NCBI GenBank assembly: GCA_020310875.1
Contig: CM035423.1
Span: 140,948,723-141,012,722 of the forward strand
Length of the DNA: 64,000 nt
Source: Ceratopteris richardii
Lineage: Eukaryota > Streptophyta > Polypodiopsida > Polypodiales > Pteridaceae
Reading direction: 5' to 3'
A program made the position numbers and the translations under genes. Shown here piece after piece: positions 10,547 through 21,724 of the stretch (positions are counted from its first letter, which is position 1; each line of letters starts with the position of its first letter). The notes under the pieces are model-generated. The model saw only the letters and a program-made list of their open reading frames with translations, searched no databases and was not told the origin of the DNA.

Positions 10547-13159
10547 ATGAACCTGAGATCTGGGAGAACCCTAGGAAGCCGAAGAAGTGTGATCTCTTCA
10601 GTGGGAAGTGTAGCCGAACCAAGTAGCCGCTCACATTATTCTGAAACCTCTAGTGAGTCAGAGGAAGAAATTCCTATGGCTTCAGAGGATATGCAAAACA
10701 CTGTACCAATGATTGGCATGATTTCAATTATTGAGGGAGAATATCGGACATCTTTAGAATATGTGACCACCAATCAACACGAGATACCCATATACCTAGA
10801 TGGACTTAACCGATCAGTGGCCAGATTGAAGAAAGATTCAGATGCTTACATAGTGCCTAGGCCAGCAGTTAAGTATGCAGGAGGAATTTATATGGACAAG
10901 AGAGACATCCAGTATGTAGTTACAGAACATCATGAAAACATCAATGAACTTGGGGAAGAAAACAACGCTCATAACCTTAATGAAGAAGGAGATGAAGTGC
11001 AAGTGACCACCCCTAGGGGGAGATCTACTGTTGCTAGGGTATGGAGAGGAGACCTAGTTCCTCAAGATGACTCTTTAATGGATGTGTATTTGATCAATGG
11101 AATGGAGAATCTCCTTAGAGCCCACTCTTCATTATGGGAAGCAACCCCTAATCTAGTTATTGTCTATGAGTTACAAGATCCGGACTTCCCCACCATCATT
11201 ACATATTTGGACAAAAACCAGAGAAGGTATTGGCCCCTAACAAAGTCAGAAAGAGCCGGGTTGAAATATCAGAACATTCCAGTGTTTCCCCCGAGGGATC
11301 AAGCCACTACTTCACAAAACCCACATGGAACCTCTCAGAATAATTCATTCCAACAGTCAGGACAAACACAACAAACACATATTCCGGTCAGACCACACGT
11401 ACAATTTGCTATGCCTGCAAATACTCCAAATTATTGGCCTCAACCACTTGTTGACCCATGGAATGGAATTCCTACCCCTCTTAGACCACCTATAGCAAGA
11501 GGACCTGGTATACCCATTGGAAGATCCGTTTTCCCTGTGATGCCTAGACCGCCTGAAGGAGGAAGAAGATTAAGGGTAATTCAAGTTGCCAAATGCATGA
11601 GAAACCACTATGATGGCTCTAGCGAACCGTACAATCATATAGCTGAATTTAAGGAAGTAATGAGAGCCAAACAAGTAAAAGATTTCTTGATCCAATATGA
11701 ATATTTTGGTCTAACTTTGACAGACACAGCTTTAGCTTGGTTGGAGCCATTAGATCCAAATAATTTTCAAAACATGGAACAAGTCTATCAAGAAATGATT
11801 GAGGAATTCACTAAGTCTGGAATTAAAAACAACTCGTCATCGTTGATTCATAGCTTTAAGCAAGCTCCTACAGAATCAGTGAGATTGGCAGCAAGAAGAT
11901 TCAAGCAGTATGTGGATAGATGCCCAGTGGAAGAGAGACCTACTCAAAACAAAATGGTGTCATTATTTTTGGAAGGATTATTGAATGGATCATTAAGATC
12001 TTTGGTATACGTAAAAAGAGTTCAAACTTTGCAAGAGTGTATGAAGGAATGTATCGACCTAGAAGACAATCTATCAGAGGATCTGAAAATACCTCAAGGT
12101 AGTATCAAAAGTGAAGATTTAGCCAGCAGCACATCAAACCCTAAGAACAATGTAGAGGAAATAGCCGACTTAGTAGCAAAGAAGTTGAACGTTCAAGGAC
12201 AGAGGAACTACCCCAACAACCCAATGAGAGTGCCCATGCTTCGAAGATGCATGCATTGTGGAGGTGATCATCCCTCTCATCTGTGCACTAGGGGAGTAAT
12301 CCCACCACCTGCTTATGCTTACAATAGACCACCCGTTCCGGGCCCTCTACAATATTGCAGCATAGAACAAAAGTATACAAATCATGGCACGGAAAACTGT
12401 CCTTACAATAGGCAATCAAGACCTATACAACCTGTCATGAGACCTTACGGACATATCAGCAGCAGGCACCTGTACCACGACCATATGCTTATCAAGGGTA
12501 CACTCAAGCACAACTAGTGTTAGGACAACAACCACCCCATCCTCAAAATGTTGTCCCAGTGAAAATAGCTCAACCTGAAGAAAACTTAGAGAGAGCAATA
12601 GTTCCAGCCACACCTTTGACTAGTAATGAACCATATGATTCATCCTATGACCATAGCCAAGGAAACTATCCCACTTATGAGAGCTCTATGATAGAATATG
12701 GACAAATGTACGAACCATATGCCTATGGCATGGAAGTGCCAGATAGTTCCTACGGATATGAGCAGGATTATGTGTCATTGATGTACACAGCCCCCAGGGC
12801 AGCCATACCCCCCCCCCCGACCCATGAACAGACCGCTTGTACCGCGAGGACCATGTTATAGATGCGGAGGTGATCATTATATCAGAGAATGCACACTACC
12901 AAACCCACCACCACCACAGCGAGTTTGGGAAGGATACTGTAGTGATTGTGGTAAAGAACACCTTTTCAGAGATTGCCCCAAGAACCCCAACAAAGTTAAC
13001 TCTAACGTGCAGATTAATGTGATAGAAGTGATAGAGTCGTCAGGAAGTGATAAGGAGTACACTGTACCGTTGAAAGCAGTTACTAGAGCCAAAGCTAGAG
13101 AGACCCCATACAAAATTGAAGAAAATGATCAAGGTGACAGAGAAATAAACATACCTACA
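10547..13159 (+). pseudogene. Element F gag, 5' part
   Basis: The start MNLRSGRT matches the conserved MNLRSG[RK] start of E and H gag. The capsid-like domain lies around residues 340-510 (HIAEFKEVMRAKQVKDF to SFKQAPTESVRLAARRFKQY). CCHC knuckle 1 is CMHCGGDHPSHLC (near 12250), knuckle 2 is CYRCGGDHYIREC (near 12856) and knuckle 3 is CSDCGKEHLFRDC (near 12940). A conserved degenerate knuckle CSIEQKYTNHGTENC lies between the first two. The frame is shifted near 12450 and again at a run of C near 12811. The gene is interrupted at 13159 by element H and continues at 56765. Gag would form the virus-like particle and package the RNA. Confidence 0.88.
13155..13159. repeat. Target-site duplication of element H, left copy (CTACA)
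   Basis: CTACA directly precedes the H LTR. The same five bases follow the other H LTR at 56760-56764. This confirms H as one insertion event into F gag. Confidence 0.92.
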
Positions 13160-13799
13160 TGTTGCTCTAGCACAATGGTGAGAAACACGGTAAGAAGCTT
13201 CACCTCCTTAATTGTCAATCCGCGGAAGAGATAGGAGTGATATGAAGATCGTGAATGTGAGATGATGTGAGAGTGAAGGTGAGAAGCATAGAAATGCACA
13301 CACACATACACACACACAATGAAGAGACAAGCAAGACACAATGGAAGGTGGGAAATTAGCTCTATTACTCAAGAACACTATTACAAGCTCAAAAGAACTC
13401 TAAACTCCAACAAGCTAACCTCAAAAATGAGCTCTCTAGCTCTTTTTATAGTTTCTAGACTAGTTTTGACCGGTTTCACATCTAGTGACCGGCATAGTTA
13501 AAAATTAGGTCCTAAATGCTATTTGGAAGGGTAAACGATGTCTAAAAATAACGAAAATTGATACGCTTGTTCTACCTAAGCTCCTCAAGCTCGAGGACTC
13601 CTCGGCTTGCACAAAATGGAGCTATGGATTACAAAATGGGGTTTTCTATGTTACATATGTTACAATAGTGATAAAAATCACTGCTGGAGGTTTTTGAAAA
13701 GTATTTTTAGAACATGATTCTTTGAAAAAAGATTTGACTGGCTCCCTGCTCCGTTGTTACATGCTTCCGCGTCGTCTGTGCCTCTGGCTGCTTCCAACA
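13160..13799 (-). repeat. Element H 3' LTR
   Basis: On minus it starts TGTTGGAAGC (at 13799) and ends GAGCAACA (at 13160). It aligns end to end with 56133-56759. I count seven substitutions, one 12-13-base CA-repeat indel and one single-base indel. A TATA-like element (minus TATAAAAAG) is present near 13444, and the short open frames in it are not genes. Confidence 0.92.
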
Positions 13800-15138
13800 C
13801 CCCCCTCCCTCTCGCTTCTGTCGTCCCTGACAGAACCTTGTTGTGAGGTCTGCCGGATATAGTTCTGTAGGAGGTCTTGAGCGAGGGTGTGCTCGGAGAT
13901 ACGAATGCCTCGGGCCAGATCTGCCTCGAGTTTCTCCCAGTCGATTGGTTGCGGTTCTTCCGGTGGCGGGAGCTGATAGTGTGTGGAATAGACCATACGT
14001 TCACAGGCAAATTATTGTAATAAATGTGTAGGCCTGCTTATGAATACCTCTGAATGGTATTCCCAGAAGCCGGTTATGAACATCTCTTCGAACGTCTGCT
14101 TGTAGCACGCCGGTAGGTACTTTATTCTGCAGTGCTAGGCATAACACACCCGTAGCGATGGCGTTGTACTCATATCATATACCAGGTCAAAATTGCCATG
14201 CTCAAAGCCCGGGGTGTTGACATGGGGTGCCTTGACGCGTCGGAAGACTTTAAAAATCATTTGCATCATGTCAAAGATTTTGACAGTCATATGCGCCGCT
14301 ATATCATCCATATGCTTTAATCTAGGGAGCCAGTGGTGAATTGTAGCCATCATGTAGCCAACAGTTGGTAACTCAATGGGTGGCTTAAAATAGGGGTAAT
14401 TCAACCAGTCTTGGCACTGCTTATTGTTTTGTACCTTAATAGCAAAGGCAGTCCAGGAGCGGCGTCGTGGTACTGGTCCCCAACACGAGTTGTACTTCAA
14501 ATGCAAAGGTGCCTTTACCCATGTACTCATCATCTCTGGATACTGTTGTAGTAAATCTTTTCGCCACTCTGGTTGATAGATCTTTCCTTGTTGCGCATCT
14601 AGTGGCAAATCATCCGCCTCGAACTGAGTTGCATGCGATGGTTTCTTACCTGTCTCTTTCTCAATGGCTAACTGGTATTTGGCCATTAACATAAAATACG
14701 GTTTATACTGTAGCTCATGCCCAGATATGTATCGTCGCGGGGCCAAATGAGCAAAGAATGGAGACTGTAATATTCTTTCTTCTATCATCGCCATGGCATG
14801 TAATTGTGCCTCTACTCTCGCTGAGTGCGTTGTTCCAAGTTCCTCAATAGTCTTCATCCACGCGGGGGTCGGAAGTTCGTACGTCTCTGACCTTCGACCG
14901 TGACGCGTCCGCCTGGGATGGGTTGTGGCTCGTATGCTTCTTCAAACGTTTCCTCCACCAGGATGGTGACCGTTTCTTCCTCAGTTGGAAGCTCAGGTGG
15001 GGAATCTGGCCTTGGTGGTGCTTCATATACTGCAATCCTTGATTCAAGGTTCGATACCTGGGCCCGTAATGAGTTGAGTTCCTCTAGCAGGTCAGGAGAG
15101 GGGTCCACAGGTGCTGGTATGTCTTGGTGTGCCGGTTC
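13760..15138 (-). pseudogene. Element H aORF, C-terminal conserved domain
   Basis: Read on minus from 15138. A short coiled-coil segment (DLLEELNSLRAQVSNLESR) and an acidic ETFEEAYEPQP linker come first. A conserved domain follows with HELQYKPYFMLMAKY, ATQFEADDLP, QPEWRKDLLQQYPEM, VPRRRSWTAF, PTVGYMMATIHHW and DLVYDMSTTPS, and then FEEMFITGFWEYHSE and DWEKLEADLARGIRI. The C-terminus is QGSVRDDRSEREGGV, which overlaps the polypurine tract and runs into the LTR. The E-family copies align throughout. Lesions are a stop before this segment, a frameshift near 14857, a TAG at 14135 where E has Trp, and another stop near 14004. The function is unknown. Confidence 0.8.
13800..13813 (-). other. Element H polypurine tract
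   Basis: On minus GAGAGGGAGGGGGG directly abuts the LTR start. It would prime plus-strand DNA synthesis. The same bases encode the last residues (EREGG) of the aORF. Confidence 0.85.
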
Positions 15139-15719
15139 TCATAACTGGAGTAATTTGTGATCTTCTTTGAGTTTCTGTAACTCCTCGTTCATGCGGTCGT
15201 ATTCATCTAGTAATCTTACATGATCTTCTAGCAGCATCCTCATCGAGTCTAAAGGAATGGCTTTGAACCTGCTAGGACTGAGTGGTTGGTCTGGGTGGTC
15301 GAGTGCTGCTTCTAAGTTTTCTCGGTTCTGATCCTGTAAGCGCTGGTTTTCTTCCTTGGCAATTGCTAGGTGTCTTCGTAGTAAGCCCATGTTTCGTGTT
15401 AGCGTTGCATTGCGGACTGTCTGGGCTCTTAATAAGTTATCCAGGTCAGCAGTGGCTTCCTTGGTCTTTTCTTCACTTTCTAGTTCCAATTTGTGATAAG
15501 CCTCGCGTAATTCCTGGTAGCGGGTGTTCAGAGAGGCATTCTCAATAGACAATAAATTAAGCTGCGACTGTAAGTCATTGGTTGTCCTCTGCAGCTGCTG
15601 ATAATTATCACCAAGAGATGTGAACTCATCTCTTACTTGCGTCATACACATGAACATCTATCGGAATGCATTATCTACAGTGGGTGATAGTATTAATGGG
15701 GTGCTAAATGAAGATGCAG
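15139..15719 (-). pseudogene. Element H aORF, coiled-coil segment
   Basis: About 170 residues of strongly heptad-like sequence (for example VRDEFTSLGDNYQQLQRTT and LDEYDRMNEELQKLKEDHK), with a conserved RFKAIPLDSMRMLLEDH in the middle. That part matches KFKAIPSDNMQIILETH in the fragment at 1-2458. It joins the N-terminal part through a frameshift near 15720 and a TAG near 15661, and the C-terminal part through a TGA at 15139. It probably mediates oligomerisation. Confidence 0.75.
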
Positions 15720-18254
15720 TTGGTGTAGATGCAACGGGAATGGGGGTGGGAAGGTGGATGATGTAGTGATTGTTGAAAATTGTGATGTGCTTAAAAATGT
15801 TTGTGTCGTGAGTGAAGTGAGTGATGGTGCTGTGGGTGGTGAGATGTCCATGTCAGTGGACGTATCTAGTGCGGTGACCGTGAATATGGGTGTGATCGTG
15901 GGTGCTCGTGCTGGTGTAAATACGGGATTTACAAAGGTTGAGGGGTAATTTACAGGGGGGCTGGCTGGAGCAGCTTGGTAGAAAGGGGAAAGAGGGGTTA
16001 CAGTGGGTCGGGGAGGTGAGACGGGGGAGAAGGTTAATGGCGGTGGGAATGGGAAAAGGGGTCGTGGAGTTGTGGGGAAAGATGGAAGAGATTGATGAAG
16101 GAATGGGTTGGATAGAAAGGTGGGTGTGGGAGGGGGTAGACTAGGGCTAATGGGTGTGGGAATTGTGGGGTTAGTGGTCGTAAAGACAATTTTTGCAACG
16201 CCACCGGCGAATGAAGATGTTGGTCTGGGGGAAGGAGGGTGAAGAGGGGAGGCTGGAGGGATGGGTGGTGATGGAGGAGCGGGTGGGGTGGTCGGTACTT
16301 CAGTGACTACTGAGGTATGTACAGTTGTAGCGCGGGGTGGGGAATCTACAAGGATGGTTTCTACTTCCACCGAACTTTCGGGGACAAGGCGTGCCTCCCT
16401 GGCTTGTTCTGAAGACTGTGCTCCTGTGGGTACACGAATGTATTCGCCGGGCTTTGAAAGTAGTCGTACTCTGCGGGGGTCAAACTGTGGTAGTGGTTTT
16501 CGTTGCAAGTACCTGAGTGCTTCATTGGAGCCTACTGATTTGACTAACTCGCGGACTCCTTTGATGTATGCGTCTTCGAATCCGCCTGTGACAAGTTCTT
16601 GTTCTATTATTGTTTGACTCTCTTCCTCTGTCATCTTTTTGCGTGCCCAAACTTTTTCCATAGTTCTATACAACTTCTTGATAGCTAGTGTGTAAGCGGC
16701 TGCTTCGTAAGTTTCATCCTCATGGGTACTTGTATCACCATGTGTGTCTGTTTGTTGGCCTTGACCATCTGTCTGTTCATGCTCTTGGGATTCCTGAGTT
16801 CCCTGGCTAGCTTCCTCGTCTCCTTCGTCATCATCGGTTGCTGTTCTTTCGTCATCAGAGCTGGACACGATCTGTCCTTGTGGCTGATCCTTGGGTGTGG
16901 TGGGGTAGCTAGGCCTTTCAAATTCTTGAGAAAACAATTGTCCTTCTGAAAACTGGAACTCATTGGAGAATGCATCAGGCATCTCAAAATCAAAAGTTTG
17001 GTCTAGTGGCTCTGCTTGTCCTGTTTCTAAATGGGGTATTGGAAAAGAGAAAGCTTCCGCACCAATAGTGGTGGGAAGTTCAGCTGCTGTGGTGATAGGT
17101 TCTGTGGTTGTGGCTGCTTGGGGTGCAACAGTACTGGTGGTGCCCTCCGGCGTAACTGGTCTTGATAACCGTATACGAATTGGTGGTACCGTGGGAGTGG
17201 CTGCTGTTGGTGACTGCTCTGGAGATGGTTGTGGCGAGGGTGATTCTGGGACTTGTAGGCATGGGATAGTAACTCTCATCCGCTTTCCGGCTCTGCCTTT
17301 GCTAGACTTTCTAGCCTTCCTAGTGGTGCCTTTAAATGCTTTCAGTTCCTCACTGGTCATGGCACGCTCAATTGGTAAGTCATACGCCAAGCACATATAT
17401 ATGATCCTGGTGAGGGCGCAACATCCATTGATTACCTTCTTTCGCTCCCACCTATGTTGTGCCAAATAGAGCTGATCAATTATCCAGCTAGCTAGATCAA
17501 CCGTTTGAGGTCCAGTACATGCTAAGTACAATCCAAACCAGATTCTCTTGTGAGGCATGGTAAAACGATCCTGAGCCGGGAAAGCAAAGTGCTGCATGCA
17601 TATCCGTAATGGCTTAGAGAGCTCAGGTGTTATAGCAGAAATATCCTCCCACTTAGTTACGTCACCACGTTTCATCTGCTCTGGGACTAGCCGTTCTCTC
17701 TCCGTCGGAGTGTGCGTTCCATGTATTTTCAGAGCTGCGCGAATTAAATCTTTAGACAAATAAAACCTTCTGAATGGAGGATCATTTACCAAGGATGGTA
17801 ACATGAATGTGCCAGGTAGATCCTTGTTTTCTGAAGCTGTTAAGGTGGTTACCAAGTAAAAACATCTGTAAAAATCGGGTTTAGGCAGAGGGTCGCTAAA
17901 ATACTCTGTAAATCCTGCTCGTGCCCAAACATGCGTTAAATCTTGCGTATTCTGCAGTCCTTCAAATTCTCGTGAAAAGAACTGGTACTTGGCCCATGTG
18001 CGTAAATCAAATGCCAAATTGGCCTCAAATATGAAATCAGTGTCTGCTAATGGTCCTGCTAGGCCTTGAAACCAATGAGAATTACGATGAATCTTCTCAG
18101 TATATCCTCTAGGAGGATCATCGATTGGCATGGGTCCTGGAAAACCTTGAAACTCTGGTGGTTGCATCGTAGGATAAGATTCCGCGAGTAATTCTCCAAT
18201 AGTGGCCATCGGTGCACTGGGGCCAGCTTCTGATGGTCCTGCTTCGGTTTGCAT
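15693..18254 (-). pseudogene. Element H aORF, N-terminal domain and Pro/Ser/Thr-rich linker
   Basis: This is the largest surviving accessory reading frame, 853 codons starting MQTEAGPSEAG. Residues about 55-330 form the conserved N-terminal domain (HWFQGLAGPL, KYQFFSREFEGLQN, DPLPKPDFYRCFYLVTTLT, CALTRIIYMCLAYDLPIERA). A basic patch follows (RKARKSSKGRAGKR), then acidic and Thr/Pro/Ser-rich linkers and a helical block YTLAIKKLYRTMEKVWARKK. I see no membrane segment or signal peptide. It is preceded by an acceptor-like site and separated from the pol tail by about 230 bases. Its size and conservation in E, H and F families argue for a real function. It does not resemble any domain I can name with confidence. 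Confidence 0.8.
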
Positions 18255-18484
18255 GATGACGGACGAGCTAATGGAAAAGATCTGCTACAAAAGATTAACA
18301 CATTAGCATGGAAATTAATTATGATCCCATTAAGGTGAGACCGCAATCCCTTTCCATAACCGATGTGTAACCCGTGTAGCCAAGTGTCGTGAAGTGATTG
18401 ATGCAATGATTATTTGCAAAACTAATGCAGGTCTCTAGATGCCTACATGGTTAGGTTATGCATACATTTCTTGATGAGCTTTTA
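18255..18484 (-). promoter_or_regulatory. Element H pol-aORF spacer with splice-acceptor-like site
   Basis: On minus the spacer ends with GTTAATCTTTTGTAG (AG at 18285) and a second CAG three bases on, about 30 bases before the aORF ATG. A branch-point-like TGCTAAT lies a little upstream. This is similar to the arrangement in D and F. Confidence 0.45.
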
Positions 18485-19560
18485 TTATGCATGATGTGGG
18501 GTTTTGGTGTATGAATTTATACAAGGTTTGGTTGAGGGTGAATTATTACAAGGGTGGAGTTTAAACGGGGTGGGAGAATTGTTAGATAATGGGGTACAAG
18601 AAGACGTCTGGATACGTTTCGGTATCCATTTCCTAAGAGTCTTGGAGTGGGTGGTGTGTTTCTGCTGAGGGACAAAAAGCGGTATCGGTTTTGGTGGTAT
18701 TGAAGGATGAAAAGATTTCGGAGGGGTATATATTACATGGCTAGAGAGTTGGGCTATAATACATTGCTTGGGTACCCAAATCTGCATGGGTGTGGGTCGA
18801 TTGATAAGATACTTCTTGGCGATCCAAATCAGCCGAGTATTTGTACTTGTAGAAGAAGATCGAGGAGACTTTGGATGCTGACTCTGCTTCTGTTGAAACT
18901 TTGTCCTGTTCTCGTCTGCAGTGTTGCCAATAGGTTGTGGTTGCTGTCCTTTTGGCACCCATATTTGTTTCGTGCCACTTGTTCTGTGATGTTGATACTG
19001 CTGCTTTCTTTGCCTTGTCTGGTGTTGTCGTCGGTCTAGGTTCCTCCGTTGTGGTTGACTCCTTCGTGGTTGGGTTTGAGAGGTCCTTTGGACACTCTGC
19101 TTTGGAAAAGAAGGGAGATCCAACACTTGCGTGACCTGCCCATTAGGAAGTGATTCGTTCTTTATCTTTGATCTAGGCGAGTCTGCAACAAGTTTGGAAG
19201 GATGAGCACCGCAGGGTGTTGTGCTCATTTGGCCGCTGATGCAACCCACCTGACCGCTGATTGTGTTCATCTGCCCTAGCGGTTGGGTAGCTGCCCCTTC
19301 TAGTTTGCAGGAAGCCCCAGGGAAGATCTCCTGTCGTCCTTCTGATTGACAACTGTCCCTAGCCAAGCCCGAGTGGGTTGGTGTAGACGTAACATGACTG
19401 GTCTGACCCAAGATCTTCCGGTCTTCCGTCGCATGCGTTTCATAGGGTCTAGGGTTACAAACCTCAATCGGAATGCCGTTAGGGAAGTCAAGCGGTATCA
19501 CTCGCTTCTGTTCTAAGGTTCCAATCTGTAAGGAGCCTTGTTTAAGATTTAGGTCCACTG
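18485..19560 (-). pseudogene. Element H: Trp-[VI]-Pro-Lys repeat tail
   Basis: This basic, Gln/Ser/Pro/Lys-rich tail follows the second protease; the frame is open from 19558 to 18485. The repeat motifs are KQIWVPK, RLIWIAK, MQIWVPK and LRKWIPK, spaced by about 17-40 residues. It begins inside the end of the second protease fold (LNLKQGSLQIG). No other domain is visible. It is likely a flexible binding tail of the polyprotein. Confidence 0.75.
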
Positions 19561-20094
19561 AGTGATCGTATAGCCAATCTTGGCCAAGGATTAGGGGTTA
19601 TATCAGGTCGTCATCATGGCACACTAGTAGCTTCGCTGTCATGGTCACATCCTTAATGAGGATAGGAATGTCCACCTCACCCATGCAAGGGGTTTCCATG
19701 CCTCCTAGCCCTACGAGGTATGCCTCAATTGGCCGCATTTCTATTCTTGAATCCTTATAGTGGGACCATCTAATCGCACTAGTCGCAGCACCTGAGTCAA
19801 TTAAAGCCTTGAGCTCTTGGCAAGGGTTGCCGTGTTCTAACCTGACTGTAATGAATGGTCTCCTGTCCACTATACTAGGATGAGTGGTTGACTTTACTTG
19901 ACACATGGCCATGGGATATCTGGGTGTAGTTTCCAGATGGTTATAATGTTCTCTCCCTAGTCCTTGTCTTCTTAACTTCATGCGTTTAATGCGTTCTATT
20001 GCTTCTGCCTGAGCTTCCGCTCGTATTCTATTTTCTTCCTCCTTGTGCTTCTTTGCCAATGTGAGTCGTCTAAGCATATCCTCAGTAAGAGGTT
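19561..20094 (-). pseudogene. Element H: charged helix and second retropepsin-like domain
   Basis: On minus a KKHKEEENRIRAEAQAEA helix leads into DRRPFITV, the active site ALIDSGAATS, YLVGLGGMETPCMGEVDIP, KLLVCHDDDL and, after a TAA at 19597, LILGQDWLYD. The order and spacing match D, E and F. The preceding stop at 20095 is TAG where D and E have CAG. The Asp-Ser/Thr-Gly motif is intact, so loss of catalysis cannot be claimed from the motif. Confidence 0.85.
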
Positions 20095-20640
20095 CCTAAT
20101 ATAACTTGACTCTACAACCACTAATGTAATTAGGCATTATATCTCCTTCTAAAGTGGCTAATTGTACTACTCCACTTGTCGAGAGTCTGTTAATGATCAT
20201 AGGTCCATAACCTCGCTTTTCTAACTTACGTGCGTGTTGTTTCAGCGTATATACTAGAACTAAATCTCCTTCTTTTAGGCCTTTATCTTTCACATGTGTG
20301 TCAAAATATGCTTTCTGTCACTTCTTCGCTGCATATATTCCTGCTGCCGCCTTTAGCCTGGTTTCTCCTAATCGTTCCAAGTCCATTATTCTCGCTGATA
20401 ATTCATGGCCGGTCCACTGATGTTCTTGTGCAACCTTAAGGGTCGGTATCAAGAAGTCCAAAGGAAGCACAACATTCTGACCAAAAACCATATGAAAGGG
20501 AGTTGCATTGAGTACGGTCTTGTAGGCCACTCGATATGCCCAAACAGCGTGGTGTAACTGTTTGTCCCAATCTGAACGTTTGTTGTTCACGAGTTTCGTC
20601 AATACGTTACAAAGGATCTTATTAGTGCTTTCAGCCTGAC
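20095..20640 (-). pseudogene. Element H: integrase C-terminal part
   Basis: On minus this starts at the E insertion point with QAEST, which carries the third catalytic residue (Glu). It continues through the C-terminal region to GDLVLVYTLKQHARK, GYGPMIINRLSTSG and NYISGCRVKLY. A TGA near 20318 (probably from CGA) interrupts it. No chromodomain follows. The first two catalytic Asp residues lie on the far side of element E, near 34350-34560. Confidence 0.88.
20636..20640. repeat. Target-site duplication of element E, left copy (CTGAC)
   Basis: CTGAC precedes the E 5' LTR and is repeated at 34246-34250 after the 3' LTR. When E is removed, H integrase continues directly from HPQANGQ into the QAEST segment. 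Confidence 0.93.
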
Positions 20641-21347
20641 TGTTAGCAGCAGACAAGGAACTGAAGGACTAACGAGGCATGGCAGTTAGAGAAGAGAGTC
20701 AGAAGGGAGAGAAGGCACAAGCAGACGAGGGAGTCAACGACGATCTGGCAAGTAGGCCATCTAATTTTTCAAGACATCAAGGAGTTGAGCACACAAGAAG
20801 AAAGAGCAAGTAGGGAGCTCAAAGAGGTGTATGACAAATCAGTAGAGGAAATCCCTACACAAATAGTGATTTTCATTACTAAAAACCATTGTAAATATCA
20901 TTTCGTATTTTTGTAGCTCCATTTTGTGCAAGCCAAGGAGTCCTTGAGCTTGAGGCGCTTTAGAAGTATCTACCTGCCAATTTTCATATTTTTTAGATCT
21001 CGTTTGAGCCCTCTAATAAGCCCTTGAACCTAATTTTTAACTAGGCCGGACACTAGGTTTGGACAGGGCCAAAGCTCGTCAAAAACTATAAAAGGAGCTA
21101 GAGAGCTCATTTTTGAGGGTGGATTGTAATTGAAATGAACTTGTAAGAGCTTTTTTGAAAGAAATCTAAGAACTCCATAGCTTCTCACTCTTTGTCTTGC
21201 CGTGTGTGCACGTGTGTGTGTATGTGTGTGCATGCTTGTGTGCTTCTCACTCACGCACTTGTGCCTCCACTTGCTCGAGTTCTTCATACCATCCTCACGT
21301 CTTCCCGGATTGACATTAAAGGAGGTGCTACTCATCACTGAGCTACA
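20641..21347 (+). repeat. Element E 5' LTR
   Basis: 707 bp, TGTTAGCAGC to GAGCTACA. A TATA box (TATAAAAG) lies at 21087-21094. A CA/TG-rich microsatellite follows near 21200-21240. It pairs with 33539-34245 without gaps and with 14 substitutions. Confidence 0.95.
21087..21094 (+). promoter_or_regulatory. Element E LTR TATA box
   Basis: TATAAAAG at LTR position 447, also present in the 3' LTR at 33985-33992. It is the only good TATA match in the LTR and probably sets the start of the genomic RNA. Confidence 0.6.
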
Positions 21348-21355
21348 CCAAATTT

Positions 21356-21377
21356 TGGCGCCGTTGCTGGGGATCGA
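21356..21377 (+). other. Element E primer-binding site (tRNA-Asp)
   Basis: TGGCGCCGTTGCTGGGGATC and two further bases match the complement of the tRNA-Asp 3' end over 22 bases with one mismatch (T for C at 21368). It lies eight bases after the LTR. Confidence 0.9.
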
Positions 21378-21392
21378 GCTTTGAGGACGAGC

Positions 21393-21660
21393 GTGTGATG
21401 GTAAGACGTAGAGTTGACGCGTTGGAGTTGTAGGTATTTTCTTCACTTTCATTTATTTTCTTGTTTTTTCTTCACCACCTTCATCACCATCATCATCATC
21501 ACCATCTCCCACCTCCATCTCCATCATCGCGAAAATTTCTATTTTTTGATTATATCACCATCTCCACCTCATTTCCCTCATTTCACTTGTGAGAGAGAGC
21601 GAGAGAGCGAAATTGTGTGTGCTGTTTTTGCATGTTTCTTGAGCTGTCTTGCAGGTACAG
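21393..21660 (+). promoter_or_regulatory. Element E leader: candidate 254-nt intron
   Basis: The donor GTGTGATGGTAAG (boundary 21400/21401) and the acceptor CTGTCTTGCAGGTACAG (boundary 21654/21655) bracket 254 bases rich in pyrimidines and CAT/ATC repeats. Element H has the same donor, a nearly identical acceptor and the same 254-base length. CAG|GTACAG can also be read as a donor, so the acceptor may double as a re-splice site. No RNA evidence is available here. Confidence 0.5.
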
Positions 21661-21724
21661 GCCGCATCATCATCCCCAGCACTCTGCGCAGGTACGAAAC
21701 TCGTCGAATCTGTCTCGCAGTCAC

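Noticed and set aside
13760-18254. Envelope gene
   Set aside because: It is in the env position, but I see no signal peptide, transmembrane segment or fusion-type region.
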